The notes: a model not told the origin generated them from the sequence alone. Counted from the stretch's first letter, positions 20,103 through 32,910 are shown. The stretch: DNA of 64,000 bases from Tubulanus polymorphus (GCF_964204645.1 NC_134029.1:23144450-23208449), one strand, 5' to 3'. A program made the numbers and translations.

Positions 20103-22985
20103 CGCTAAGAGGATGCGTTTATAGCTTCGGTTATTCACGCTCTTACTAAACAGTTTGATACACGGGGAATTATGATTAAATTTATATACTTGCAGATATA
20201 TAATTCTTAACAGAAACTTCACACAATATACAAATTTACATGAGAATCGTTATACATGGGATAGAAAAATTCCTATTTCAGCAATTCTAAACATAAATTA
20301 ATGAATTTGACAAGGTTGAATACAGAATTGAGGCATTTTAGGGTATTTGGTCAATTTGCAAGGTGTCTAGTTATCAAAGATTTTCTAAATATACATATAC
20401 GCATCACCTACTTAGTTCATCTTTATCACAATGGATTTGTGATGGCAAGAGCTGTGCAGATCAATGAACAACACGTTAACTCAAATTGTATTAGTACAGC
20501 GCTGAAACTATAGCAATGACAAGAGACGCGAATGCAATCAAATAGTAATAGAATGAAAACTCGACAAAATATCTGCAGTTTTTCGCAGGTTTGGTTCACT
20601 CAGCAACTTAACCAAACCTTCTCTATTGGAAAAGAAATGTGCTTTGCTTAAACGTTTATCACAACCCAAAGGCGACATTACAATGGTACATTGAGGATGT
20701 AGATTATAATTTAGTAAAATATTAGATTCTGCAAAAATAACATATATACAAGTATATAGCACACGCACGCAAACACACACGTGCAATTTGGGCTTTACAC
20801 ACTTTAACCGTCAAGTGCTGCCCCAATACATATCGTTGACGGTGAATACGTGAACTAACTTATTACTTGCACGCCACAGTAAGAATCTGAAACCATGGAT
20901 TTAGTTCACATGTTCACCGTTTATGATATGCATAGGGGCAGCACTTAACGGTCAAGATCTATACCGAGCTAAAATATTACGAGTTACCGGTATTGAATGC
21001 GAAGGACCCGAAACTGTTGATGAACATTACAGATATGTTGAAACGTTCTGTAAATGATTTGTTTTTTACATAATGTATCAATATGCATGTTTTTCTATAT
21101 CCTTATACAAATGATTATTATCTTATATTAAACCACTGGCGGCGGGCTTGCCGGACGATGAAAAACAGCCCCCCCCCCGCCCTGAGCAGTTTGTTTGGCT
21201 ATCTTTTTGAAGAAAGTAAATTTTGATATTTCCTGCTTATTGAGATTATCAATTTATCCGTTATGACAGGCCACGTGGCACTAGAATTGATATCGATCAA
21301 AATGGACATCATTCCAAATTTTTGCGGATTTCAGCTCATTAAACCTAGGCTCTGGAGCAGCGATATACGTAGGCCTTTACACTGCTATAGGAGTTAAAAT
21401 ATCGAACCTGCTACACAAAAAGAGTGAGCATGCAAGTGCTGGAAAAATGTTATTGATTTTTATTCCCCAGCGTCAAGTATTGAGAATGTTACGTGGACTT
21501 AATAGAAATTTTTGAACGGATCCGGCGTGCAATGTAACACGCCTAAGTAATGTCATCAATAATGTTCACCCAGCACTGGCAGTGGTTGTCTCCACCAGTG
21601 ATCTCCGTCGCTCTACGATCCTTGTGTAACCAACATGTGGTACATCAGACACTAAGATTCTTGGTGAATAATAATGCAGACCTACGTTCCAAAATTTGTA
21701 TTTAAGTATAATCAGGAAATCCCCAATTGAATTTTTCTTTGAATTTTAACGCATGCAGATGGATATTGATCCAATGAAAATTGGTCTGGAACTATTCAAT
21801 GAATCTGTGGCATTTTTTTACGATATGATATTGATCTTGGTTAGTTTTACAGATGTTGGCCTGCCTACAGTTAGTGTGGAACAGCCTGTATCTTTGTTTA
21901 CTAATGTATTCTACTCTACACACACTCTGTACAGCTAGACGTATAGTTTATCCGCTGGATTGATGACGGGTATACCTAATGTGGCTTAGTCTCCCGATCA
22001 ACTGAGCGAGGTAAGTTCGTTTAGGCTACAGAATCTCTCTAAAACATTTTTATCTTGTAAACTGGTAAAGGCGTGTGCCGAATTTGCGATGTCCAGAAAC
22101 CAGGGCTGGGTTTCAACTTTGATACTCAGTCTATGAAACCGGCCCAGACATGTTTAGTTTCCATCAAAGCAAACCTTCATCGTATATTGAGCCCATTATC
22201 CTATTATTATATATATATGCATACCAACTAACAACCACAACTGATTATTGAGACTGGTTGCATCATGGCTTAAGGCTTACTGTAGATTCAGAGAGTATTT
22301 TCCCTATGATGGCCCTATGATGGCTGTGTGGCTTGTTTTATAATATCAGTACCAGTAAGAAATCAGAGAGCTTTATGGAAGAAAATCATTGAGTGTTCGG
22401 TGGTTTTTAAATTTTTCAACAAAATGACTTTTTCAACCATAATTTGAATTTAACCCTCGCGTCAGAAGGAGATGAACTTGTGAACATCATTGTGCGTTGC
22501 TTTTTTTGACAGTGTCGTTGATGATGTTTCATGCTTTTAGCCTGTCATTAATCGGATGTCTGTTCGGCTGCCGTGTCGTGTTGTGGCAATTAACTGATTG
22601 CATTTTATAGCAACATCTGAAAATTTGATTGTGATAAATTCCCACATGTCACATTGTAACCCTACCCGAGGACACTACTGTGTCGTGTCTCTCTGTCAGT
22701 TTCTCCGTGGTTTACCATTTATGAAAAATTGCATCATAACATGAACTTATGAACAATTGAAAAGTATTCTCTATTCTCTAGTATATAGACTAATCAGTTG
22801 CTGAAAGTCTGGCTGAATTCATTTAGCCTATTATTTCTAGAAATGTGTATTGTGCTAAAACTCTCCTGGTCCACAGTTGTGAGGTTTTAGAGTTAATTCT
22901 GCATTTAAATTATTTCATTTTCAATGAGTAAACTCTTGAGTCAAACTCACAAATGTGGTAGGCCTACTGGGTCCCGAGTTGTTCT
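20103..22985. other. Spacer between the receptor and the GRAM-gene region
   Basis: Apart from the hairpin element at 20803-20957, I see only AT-rich sequence, a poly-C run near 21171-21178 and a short fragment (about 22100-22160) related to the inverted-repeat element at 28415. No coding exon is recognised. The promoter of the - strand receptor at 20102 should lie just above 20102. Confidence 0.4.
20803..20957. repeat. Hairpin-forming MITE-like inverted repeat
   Basis: The left arm begins TAACCGTCAAGTGCTGCCCC and the right arm ends GGGGCAGCACTTAACGGTCA. The match continues inward imperfectly (GTGAATACGTGAACTAA against TTAGTTCACATGTTCAC). The total is about 155 bases with arms near 55. It is probably a non-autonomous DNA transposon; no target duplication is clear. 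Confidence 0.6.
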
Positions 22986-23062
22986 ATGGTTGCTATTATA
23001 GATCACTCATTTTACCTGAGAACCCCTCAGTTACCGCTGAAAATTTGCTTCCAATTGCGATT
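22986..23062 (+). CDS. Weak candidate alternative first exon of the GRAM gene
   Basis: ATG at 22986 opens 77 bases that leave phase 2 at GTAAGT (23063), the same phase as the better first exons downstream. The product would begin MVAIIDHSFYLRTPQLPLK. The donor is preceded by ATT rather than AG, and there is no GC-rich or TATA-like context, so chance is a real possibility. Confidence 0.2.
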
Positions 23063-23338
23063 GTAAGTCTTATACGCTCCGCGGATTAGACATAGCCATT
23101 TATTTCTGAGCTCATAATATCCGTCTCTCTCGCACCATTCTCCACACTGAGAAAATTCATTTCATCTTTCAATTGATGTTTCACATTTCTTACTCGCCGT
23201 GTAACGATGGATCTTTCATCCTTACTGTCGGTAAATTCTCTTACTGACTATTTATAAATAGGCTTCATTCGATCATAAAAATGTTAGGAATGCATTTTAT
23301 TCTCGCTAGGAATAAATAGTGTATGGGAACAAATTTCA

Positions 23339-23603
23339 AGGCACGATCGCGTGTAGGTGATTCCGGACTAGGTCCCGGACTAATTTGGCCTGGATCGGCC
23401 CGAGTGTCTAATTAGCGAGCGGTCACACGCAACCCACTCACTCGATACTGAACTAAACAATGAGTCACTTCCAGAAGGAACCCGGAGCAATTCATAACTG
23501 ATAACTTGACGCATGCTAAAATTTGGTGCGATGGTTTTGGTCGGGCCAAACACGCACGGGCCCATTTGGCCCCCTCGTGAACGCTCATGCGATCGCTGTT
23601 TTA
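23339..23603. mobile_element. MITE family A copy, degenerate
   Basis: It carries the repeated GGCC/CCAAATTTGGC words of this family, and its ends (GGCACGATCGCGTG and CATGCGATCGCTG) are degraded forms of the terminal inverted repeat seen intact at 63633-63849. Confidence 0.55.
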
Positions 23604-25598
23604 GCCTGTTTTTATTGGGAAGTCATTTATGCTGTGACTGAATGGAAATTATTAACCGAGTCTAGGTCTATACCTCATTGTAGTGATGTAGAACAATATG
23701 CTTGTATCGTAGATATAGGCCTATTTCTGTGCTGAAAATATATAGGCCTATTGAATCATATATACTATTGTTATATATAATTAATATCAATCAGGCTGGG
23801 GTTCTACCCCAGAAAGATTTGAATATTTCATATAAACAGGAGGAAAATGTCCCTTCATTTTCTTGCAATTTGCCCTCGAATTAAGTCAGATTGAAAGCAT
23901 ATTTTGGACAAGAACTAAAGATTTAGGGGGGACATTCATAATGAGTAGGGGAGGCAGGGGGTTGAATTCCCTGAACCCCTCTTAAATATTAACCTATCAA
24001 TCTAATGTTAAGAAGTATTTTTTTAAGCCGGAAACAAATTTGTGGACAAAATATAAAGAAAACACGTTTAAGGCAGCGTGATTGATTTTGCTCTAGTGAC
24101 ATGTAAATTGCTTATTGTCACTCAATTTATTGTTTTATTTCGATGTAACAGCTCATTAATTGCGGAGTAGTTATAAGAATAATACATGGTTTAGAGCTGT
24201 TTAGACGGAGTTGTCAATGTGTTTTTTCTGCTGGAAATTTGCAATTATAGTTCGCCTCTCGCGGTGAATGTATTTTTCCTACTGAGACCATCAAGTCACT
24301 TGTGTCATTATGGTTTTTTTGGCCATTGTATCTAACCATTGCGCCTTCCGGTAATATCTCCTGTAAGTGTAAGATTTATTGCGCTGCTGAGAGCCAATAT
24401 ACAATTTTGTTAGTTCCCTATTTGTGTCAATTTCGCCCTTCTGACTGTCAGAGAGAGAGCTGTGGTATGGGTTCATTAATGTTTCATGCTACCAGCAGTC
24501 GTCGCGTCCTATCAATGCTATTTGTCTCGAGCAAATTTCAAGGGAATTCTGCATAGAATTCGCTATTCTCCTCATAGAGTGCTCTCTTTTTCCTACAGTG
24601 GTGTTCTACTTTATCTTTCAAACGATACTCAATGGCTGGTGCTCATAGTTTATCATCAACAAACGCTGTATAACTCTGATAGGATGGAGGAAAACGTCTC
24701 GACGAAACTGTTCTAAATTTCATGAATATTTTACCGACAAAAAAACCGAATGCCTTTATCTTCAAAATACAGGACATTATTGCTATTTCCGCATGGAATT
24801 GTAGACAGACTAACAGGGTTTGAAGCTTTGACTGTGGATGTTTGTGTCCCGATGTTGAGGATGATATTCAGTCTGACAGGATGCTGTCACACCTAGATTA
24901 ATCGTAGCATTTCGAAGGCAATTCCAATTCGAGAGCTTCTCATCCTTCAAGCCGTGATTCTTTCGGCTTAATTTGGCCTTTCTTCCAAGAATAACAATTG
25001 ACGACTGGCCGAGGCACGGCTAATCCAGCTTCTTATCAGTCATACGCCGATGTCTTATCAGTCGTACGCCTTTGTCAACGACAAGTCTTTCTGTCACCGA
25101 TAGAAGAAAAATGTTTTCTAGCACCCCATTTACGTGAATCGTTAAGATCACGAATAAAAATCCTGTTGCATCACAACACCATCATCGAGAGCTCTCGGAA
25201 TGTCTTACAGGAAGTCATCATTATTGAGCGTATCGGACTAAAGAAGCCAGAAAACTGATCTTTCATCACCAGCACCGATCAGTTCTATAGGACTTACATC
25301 ATATAAACGCAACCTGATACAAGATTGAATAAATTGACAGCGGAGCAAATTAATGATTACCGCATGAAGGACATCGCGAGGAGAAGGAAATAGAGCAGAG
25401 TAAATGATGTATCATATTGTTGAGAGTGTCTAGGTTATGTACTCAGCTGGATGATACTATTCCGCTGGAATAATAACCTTCACATTAAAGATGTATATAT
25501 AATGCAGTTTCTGTGTTCAGCAGTTGGATGGGAAATTGACAGTGGATCTTTCGGGTTAGATTTTTAGGGATTCGTCAGACTACGACAACTTCTTCTGA
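23604..25598. other. Non-coding, no gene seen
   Basis: AT-rich DNA with scattered short open frames on both strands, none with motif or splice support. It may be intergenic or a far-upstream part of the GRAM gene if the exon at 22986 is real. Confidence 0.35.
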
Positions 25599-25894
25599 TT
25601 GACCCTTTCAGTGCTGACTAATCAATACCCTATGGTGCTGGAGATAATTTGAAAATTTTGAAAAATTCCGCCCTAATGTGTTGAATAACAGGAATACCAC
25701 TATAGTGCGTGTACACGGCGGCGCGGTGTATCGTTAGTAACTCATATTTCACTATGTTTGACAGGTGCTGCCATCTTTCAATTGAGATAAAAACTAATTA
25801 CTAATTACACCAATACACTGCAGTGCGGTGTACTAGCAAAATCCATCACCGATTCATACACCGCACTGCGGTGTATATGCACTGAAAGGGTTAA
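25599..25894. mobile_element. piggyBac-like MITE, copy 1
   Basis: About 290 bases bounded by CCCTTTCAGTGC and GCACTGAAAGGG. TTAA follows on the right, and a decayed TTGA stands on the left. It contains several CACTGCAGTG-like palindromes inside. It is closely similar to the copy at 58374-58668. TTAA target sites with CCY termini are characteristic of the piggyBac superfamily. There is no transposase ORF, so the element is non-autonomous. Confidence 0.75.
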
Positions 25895-26922
25895 TGGGAA
25901 GAAATGGCCAGTCAAAGCTGAGCTGTATAATGATAACCAATTTTTTCATCAAACAAATCGCATTTTCCATTAGACAAATTTTCTCCTACATAAAGGTCTC
26001 AATTATCGATACATTTGTCGATAGAAAAGAAGCCATACTTTATGTATGCAAAAATCATAGAAATCAATCTCGTCTAGATCTTTCAAAATGCTAACATTAT
26101 TATTATCCAATGTCAACTTGATGATCTGCTGCTCTGTTGTCTTATGTTTTGTTGTCTCTCGACAGTGTTGAGATTATGGAAATATACGCGTGTGAATAAA
26201 AAAATGCTTTGGATGAAATGCAGGATAGCGTCTCTCAACAGGACCTAATTGGTTCACTCAATCACATCCATTTTACACATTATTCGTAATGCATTTCTGT
26301 TCAATCGGGGACTATGGTTGAATCAAAACCTCCAGTCATAAGCTGCACAGATTATTGTTTTATTCTTATGAAATATTTATTAGATATAATTGACGACGTC
26401 TACAAATTGTCTTCGAAAATCATCAATTGCCCCTGATATTATCATCAATCCAGGTATGAAAGTAAGTTTTGACAATTTGAGTACACATGTAAAATTAAAC
26501 TCGATAAGCCATTTCCTACATAAACGGATAAGTCTTGAGAGCAGTTTTAAAACTTTGAGCTAACTTTACCTATTTACCTACAACTCTGGAATCGGATGCT
26601 TGTTTTGGGCCAAAAATTATTATGTGATCGCGGGTAGAATCTCTGATATACTGATACTACTGATACACTGTCGATATGTCCAAAACGAATATATCTTTCT
26701 TCGCGTTTTTTAACAGCATGATTTATAATTAAACGAGATAATCCTTGAATCGAATAAAACTGCTTTATTTATGCGTTTAATGTGGCATCCGCTTAATGTA
26801 TCGTTTTAGAAGTTGTCATCAGCGCACGGCGGTGTACGTGCATATCGTCGCAGCAACAACCAGTATCGATATAGACCGATGTTCGTGTCTTTCCGCGGAA
26901 ACTTAATCGAGCTCGAAGAATA

Positions 26923-27050
26923 ATGCCTACTTTGTTCAAGAAGAAAACGTCATCGGCATCTCTACCGTCGAGCAGTGAACCACCAATTGATGTGCCTCCT
27001 TATTACAAGAAGAAAAGATGCATGTCCGAGTGCGCTATTGAATATATCAA
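26923..27050 (+). CDS. Alternative first exon A of the GRAM-domain gene
   Basis: ATG at 26923 opens 42 codons plus two bases up to a perfect donor (GTAAGT at 27051). The product starts MPTLFKKKTSSASLPSSSEP and ends YKKKRCMSECAIEYIK. It is basic and Ser/Pro-rich with no membrane segment, which suits the disordered N-terminus of a GRAM protein. It leaves phase 2 and so can join the shared exon at 51757 (first codon completed to Lys). The 100 bases before the ATG are richer in CpG than their surroundings, suggesting a promoter. Splicing over about 24.7 kb is inferred from phase only. Confidence 0.5.
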
Positions 27051-28414
27051 GTAAGTATCAACTAATGACTAATGGCCCATTATATCGGTATATATTGGAC
27101 GGATACCGTATTTGAAGGGCTTCGTTTACTAGTTTCAGTCAATCTGTCACTGTTTAGCTTATGTCGAAGGGAGGGTAGTAGACACGAGGTAGTTTAGTAT
27201 ATTTAGTTGAGGGCACGAAGCCACATCACTTGTGAACAGCTTGCTTGGTGTTCTGCTCCAATGTGAAAATACGTAATGCTTCTAGAATATGTACCGTAGA
27301 CTCCGCTCGAGTCGGGACTTTTTGGGGCCGTAAATGTTCATACAAAGCGAAGCGAATCACTTCTGGAACTAGTTGCAATTCAAACGTAATCATTTGTCTC
27401 AAAATTTGGCTCGGGCCTGGACCTGATCGTGGCTAATACATCTTTACCAAAGAGACATTTATAACTGATAGTTCGAAATGGATATTTGATTTGTTGACCT
27501 CGACGTAAACGAAGTCTTTCAGAGTAAATGATTACACAATCATCAGATACATGAGTGTTTTGTGTCTGGTGTATTCACTGCTCACTCGAGATTTCATTAA
27601 AGATGGTTTGATGCTTCATAAAATTCTGTTAATTCGGTTTCATGTCTATGCATGCACTGTCTATCGGTATGTTCTATGAATTATTCAAGTTTAATTCGTT
27701 GTTTTGATGCTCGCTTTCTGTACATCTAGTTCTGTATTATGTAAAGAAATAGGTCATCTTTCAGAAAATAAGACATATATCTTATATATTCGATTTTCTG
27801 TCAGAGTTTCGATGCTAAGGGCTTTCTCGAGAAAACTTGTGTTTTATGGCTTTCAAGAATTACACATTTTTTGAGTATTTGCTGAAGTAACCAACAATCT
27901 CAAACCGATCTCCACTACACACTGACTGTAGTTGGATTATGCTGTATTTTGCGCTTGACGCACAGCCGATTTCCTATCGGCTGATTGAACCTCATTGAGA
28001 TGATTGCTCGTAGATTTAACTCAGCTTTTCAGAATTTGAAGAGTGAATTCCGTTTCATGCGGAAGTACGGTAAACTTTATGTACACAATCGCGTAATAAG
28101 CAAAGTGCACATGTTTGAAAGACGTGTCTGATATAATGTGCGCGAATTTGAAGAGAATTCAATAATGTTTATTTCATATGGGTTGATGATGATATGTGAA
28201 AGTGGTAGAGGGTTAATATGGTGAAAACGCTGGATGCAATTTGAGATATTAATTGCTGCCTGATGGGTGTTTATCCCCAGCCGCTGACGACGGAAACAAA
28301 TTAGTTTTGATCAGTTCAGCAAACACACGATGTTCCATATTTTATTCATTGTCACAGTAAAAAGCTCATCTGTTGATAAAGGCCAATTCCCAGTAGTAAA
28401 AAACAAAAACATCA

Positions 28415-28577
28415 GGGCTGGGTTTCATAGATGTGGAAGAAAAATAGTCCCTGGGAACATTTTGAAATATGTCAGTTATTACCATGGTTTCTCATTGTAA
28501 CCATGGTGGTTGTTACCCAGATTAGGGATTTACCCCTAGGGATAACTTTGATACTCAGTCTATGAAACCAGGCCCAG
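28415..28577. mobile_element. Short inverted-repeat element (MITE-like)
   Basis: The ends GGGCTGGGTTTCATAG and CTATGAAACCAGGCCCA are inverted repeats around about 130 bases, with an inner inverted repeat around ACCATGGT. A shortened relative occurs near 22100-22160. Confidence 0.55.
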
Positions 28578-28661
28578 TATATTGAATATCATTTCACTAG
28601 CAGTATTGAAATGTACTGTGTTACTACATACAGACATTGCTATCAACATATAATTTCAGAA

Positions 28662-29000
28662 TAGTGTCCAGATAGATAAATAATAATAAGAACGCAACTA
28701 TCACAATCTTCATGATGATAATGAGTTTATATTCAAACGTTTCGATCGATTTTTTACTGAACGTATTTTGATATGTTTATAATCCATTTGTACTTTGTAA
28801 ACTAGGCCACTTCACGCCTGCATGATATTCTCTGTAATTAGTAACAGTATACTATACATAGTTTGTATCTTTTCATGTCATTTCTTGAAAAGGACTCGAA
28901 GAGATGAGTCGAAACGTTTGAACATGTAAATTAACTCATTATCATCATGAAGATTGTGATAGTTGCGTTCTTATTATTATTTAACTATCTGGATACTCTT
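28662..29000. mobile_element. Long-inverted-repeat element with ~70-base arms
   Basis: The arms GTCCAGATAG...ATAATGAGTT and AACTCATTAT...CTATCTGGAT are nearly perfect over about 70 bases. The inner right side holds GAGATGAGTCGAAACGTTTG, a box common to several fold-back elements in this window. A lone copy of the arm (GAAGATTGTGATAGTTGCGT) sits at 29400-29434, showing that the family is dispersed. Confidence 0.7.
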
Positions 29001-30328
29001 CCAAAATTTTATGATAAGAAAAGTGCTTACGCTCCTACAAAAATGCTTAAACATTTACTTTTACTTGTACTACGCATCACAGCTGCTTACTTTTGTCTTT
29101 AGCCTCATACGAACTACTATGAACCCTGTATTTGCACTCTAATTTACAGCTCTTATTCACAATGCGATAATATTGTTCACGATAATGTTTTACGTGTTTG
29201 ATTGACTAACATCTAGCAATACATATTACAGGGTTGTCTAGTTTTGAGCGATACGCTAAACCACGCCTCGCTCGTGCTGGGCGCACGTTTAACGGGAGCC
29301 ACGATTCAAACTTTCAAACACAACGGTTAGTAATCCATCGCCAAACGCTCGCAGCAGGCCTAGAACCGGCATCCTCGCTTGCCACTGCAGGCTTCAAATG
29401 AAGATTGTGATAGTTGCGTTCTTATTATTATTGCTATCAACACTTTCACTTTATTGTCTGATGACGAATGTGTTTTAGTGATCATTCCAAACCCAGTCAG
29501 ATAGATGTCAATCCAGCACCAAGTGTTTTCCTTATGCTGGGATTTTAGACTGCCTAAACCATAGACTCTGGAAATTCGTTTTTAGAGTCCATTATGTAAC
29601 CATGGGCATTTAGTTTTATGTCTGTGATAATAATGTAACATTGCCGGAAACTGTGGTTGTATGTCCATGATGTAATATTGCTGAACGTTGCTCTACAGGT
29701 TTTGGAGTCATTTGGCGTTATTTTAATGTAATCTGCAGTTTTAATCTGCATGTAGACCACGTGTGTGATTATATGTAATGTTCACGTGATTGTTACAGTA
29801 AATCGATATAAAACACAAATGGATGAAATTATTTCGAATAGAATATGTTTTTTAACATATCCAATCCGTCGAGGGTTATCTGAGTATGCATATGAATCAG
29901 AAATCGATTTTTCCGATCAGTTTTATTTCTCGTACGCATCGGCATTTATTTCTGAATGTCTGATTTTAAATGTCAGCAGCTGTTTTTATCGATGACGCGC
30001 ACATCGATTTCCGCGTAGTCGCCAAAATTCATATTGATATCTATTTTTTTCCTATGAGTGTTAGTGCTTAGTACGGCAGAGATAAGTATTTCCATCTTGC
30101 TATTTTTAAGGGAAGTCTATTGTTTGATTCTTGGAATTTTTCTAACTCTTGGTCACCCAGTTTCTCAATGGGAAGTACATATATTGTATCAACATCAGGC
30201 TGAATATACTACAGACATAGATTGTCACTTCCAGTTGATCAAGTCCTGTAATAGAATCTCTTGATGCTTTCATCTCTAAATGATATTTCATGCTTGGCAA
30301 ATATCTTATTGTTCAAAAGGTGAAAGTA

Positions 30329-30605
30329 TAGCCGTGATCACGCGAGCATTTGTGGCCCGGGCCAAATTTAGTCTGAACAACTGTTCACACGGGCCAAATG
30401 GGCCCTGTTTGCCCGACCAAAAACATCAGACCAGGCCCGTGCCAAATTTTAGCACGGGACAAATGATTGCGTGTGAATTGCATCTGGTTCCAGAAATGAC
30501 CCACTTCGCTTCATTTGAGCATTGGTTTAGTATCGAGTGAGTGGTTTGTGTATGAGGGCGCTTTCTGATTAGGCTTTGGCCAAATATGGCTCGCGCAAAC
30601 ACCAT
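30329..30605. mobile_element. MITE family A copy
   Basis: The left end TAGCCGTGATCACGCGAG closely matches the family terminus. The interior has the diagnostic GGCCCGGGCCAAATTT words and the phrase shared with 33.7 kb (CACTTCGCTTCATTTGAGCA). The right end is eroded. Confidence 0.6.
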
Positions 30606-30834
30606 CTCCTCATTCTTAGAATCAGAGATGAAATTATATTGTTTTCCGCCGTATAATGAAGATTTGTGCTGAGATTCCGGAAACTTCCACCAGAGTGCAG
30701 TTTATCATGTAAGATATAGTTCTCATTTGTGCCACTGTGCGGCGTTCAGTTCACTGATATCTAACCGTACAGAAATAATCATCACCTCTGTCAAAACTTA
30801 ACTCCAAATTTGGGCTCGATTCCTATGAAATAAA

Positions 30835-31100
30835 GCAGCGATCACATGACAATTTTGACCCGTGCCAGATTAGGCCCCGGGCAACGGTTCACTCTGGTGT
30901 CAAATGGGTCCGTGCTAACTGATTCTGGATGTGATTCAACTCACTTGCCACAGCATCATTTTGATAGCATTTTAGTAACGAGTGATTGATTTACGTGTGA
31001 ATATGCTCTAATTAGGCACAGTCCAAGTTTGACTCGGGTCTGGTCTGGGCAAGTTTGATGCGGGCCAAATCATCCAAATCATCTCCGTGCGATACCAGCT
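30835..31100. mobile_element. MITE family A copy, diverged
   Basis: It begins CAGCGATCACATGAC and ends near CTCCGTGCGATACC, with the family GGCCCCGGGC and GCGGGCCAAAT words. Part of its interior (CACTTGCCACAGCATCATTTTGATAGC) recurs near 55.7 kb. Confidence 0.55.
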
Positions 31101-31562
31101 TCACCTGAACTATGTCTTATCTCGGGAATTGATCATCACAGGCAATAATTCCATAGTCGAAGATTGAATTCTGAAATTGACTTTAATCTTTGACTGTGTG
31201 ATTGGTTATAGGAACTAAATGCGCTTCGACCGGGCTTATCTTGATTTATAGCTGTTTGTTGAAATATTATGGTTAATCAATGTATGATTTATGGTAAAAA
31301 TACATCGTAAAAATTTTTTATCAAGTGTATACCAGCATTTTCATATTCGAAAAAAAACCTTTGAGTTAGGGAAGTTAAATATTCAATGTCGTTGATAAGC
31401 TAATGATATTGCTGGGTGGCTAATTAAGAGATATATAATTCTCAGTCTGTATTATACAACAGTGTAATAAACACTTGGGGTGCGGACTTATTAATCATTA
31501 TATAATTGTGAGAGGAGGCGTACTCGGTTTATATAGACTTTTAGATGCGCCATCATTTTCTC

Positions 31563-31627
31563 ATGTCTGCAACTTCCTGGATCAGTCACTTTTTGAAGAT
31601 CTTTAAGAAATCAGTTATCAGGTTTAG
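31563..31627 (+). CDS. Alternative first exon B of the GRAM-domain gene
   Basis: ATG at 31563 opens 21 codons plus two bases, ending at donor GTAAGT (31628). The product starts MSATSWISHFLKIFKKSVIR, an amphipathic basic peptide. Phase 2 matches the shared exon at 51757. A TATA-like TTTATATAGAC lies about 25-30 bases before the ATG, which would make the 5' leader very short. Assignment rests on phase, donor and position. Confidence 0.45.
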
Positions 31628-31958
31628 GTAAGTTCTTTTTCTTATTTAGCTGTATGTAACCTGTAAAAATCTTGCTGATTGATGCGTTGTCAATTTAACA
31701 GGTCTGTCAGGGTCTTCATACATGTATGTAGTATCCAGGCTTTTTTTTGATAATTGGAGTACAGTTTTTATCAAGAGAAAATGGAAGGGCGAAGGGAGAA
31801 AATTAACTTATGGCAAGTCATTAGATCGAAAATTAAGATTAAGACAGAAATATTTAAGAAATTCTTTTGGAAAAGCTAAGAGGAAAACACAAGTATGACA
31901 TCTATCCCAATACGGTATGATGTTTTAGGCAGAATGGAATAGAATCCTACTATTTTAG

Positions 31959-32192
31959 CGACATTCGCCAATAGGAAATTATGGAAGCAGAACTTTCAAT
32001 ATTTCGGCACCTTACTTATGGGATTCTATTTCTAAAACTGTTGATATGTCTATTAATATCTTTAAGCGTAATCTTAAAACTTACCTTTTTAGAAGAACAT
32101 TTGAAGTGAGATTATCTTTTTACATCTTCTTAGTTTCTCATTTTGTTTATTTCTGTCTAAATGATCTTGATATTTTTGTACGTACTTCGTAA
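31959..32192 (+). mobile_element. 3' end of a non-LTR retrotransposon (LINE) reverse-transcriptase ORF
   Basis: A frame of 77 residues ends at TAA 32190-32192 and reads RHSPIGNYGSRTFNISAPYL, then WDSISK and INIFKRNLKTYLF. The pattern R(T/S)F...(A)PYLWDS(L/I)S...FK..LKTYLF is the well-known C-terminus of animal LINE reverse transcriptases. The element is 5'-truncated, as is usual, and a stop precedes the preserved part. The tail after the stop contains GTAAAGCGTTTT and an AT-rich end, also seen in the SINE at 61.8-62.1 kb. It lies in an intron of the GRAM gene. Confidence 0.75.
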
Positions 32193-32420
32193 AGCGTTTT
32201 GATTAAGAAGATGAGAAAATAAGTTATTAATATATTATTATCAATAGAACTAAACGATATCTGTAAAAATCTAATTATAAAGATTATATTTTATATAGAT
32301 AATAATTTTCTAATCTTATCGTATCTCGATAAAAGACTCCAGTGCAGAAATTAACATTGGCTTATAACGAATCGGTTTATTTGTCGAATAAACACTATAA
32401 TCCGTGTATACTGTAGATAA

Positions 32421-32635
32421 ATGAAGAAATCCCACACTTCGAATTTAAAATTATACAATCAAATTTATTATTATGAAACCACAACCTTTCGGCCGTTGAC
32501 TAACAGCCATCATCAGGTGGAATGATGATGGCTTCCACCTGACGATGGCTGTTAGTCAACAGCCGAAACGTTGTGGTTTCATAATAATAAATTTGATCGT
32601 ATAATTTTAAATTCGAAGTGTGGGATTTCTTCATG
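32421..32635. mobile_element. Near-perfect palindrome with a hammerhead-ribozyme-like core (Penelope/retrozyme-type remnant)
   Basis: Two arms of about 100 bases (ATGAAGAAATCCCACACTTC ... and its complement ending at 32635) flank a loop of about 13 bases. Both strands carry the order CTGANGA, a stem (GGCTGTT / AACAGCC), then GAAA. On + it reads CCACCTGACGATGGCTG...CAGCCGAAACGTTGTGG; on - it reads CACCTGATGATGGCTG...CGGCCGAAAGG. This is the core layout of hammerhead ribozymes, which are known in terminal repeats of Penelope-like elements. One extra base precedes the stem, so activity is doubtful. Confidence 0.5.
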
Positions 32636-32910
32636 AATCCGTTAATGATCGGATATATTCCAAATTGAATTATGGTCGAGACAAAATATGAACCCGATGT
32701 CAATCAAGGACGCTGCTATCAGTAATCAATAATTAATTAGTCGGATTAATTAGTAAGCCACTCGTTATTCTATGGATTCTGGCTGTAGACTAGACGCGGA
32801 GACAGAGAGAGGTGTTATCATCGAGATCGGTGAATCTTATTGCTGTATATAAATCATGATATCAGATAAAACCTGACTATATTCACGTTCACTCGATATA
32901 CAGTTCGCGC

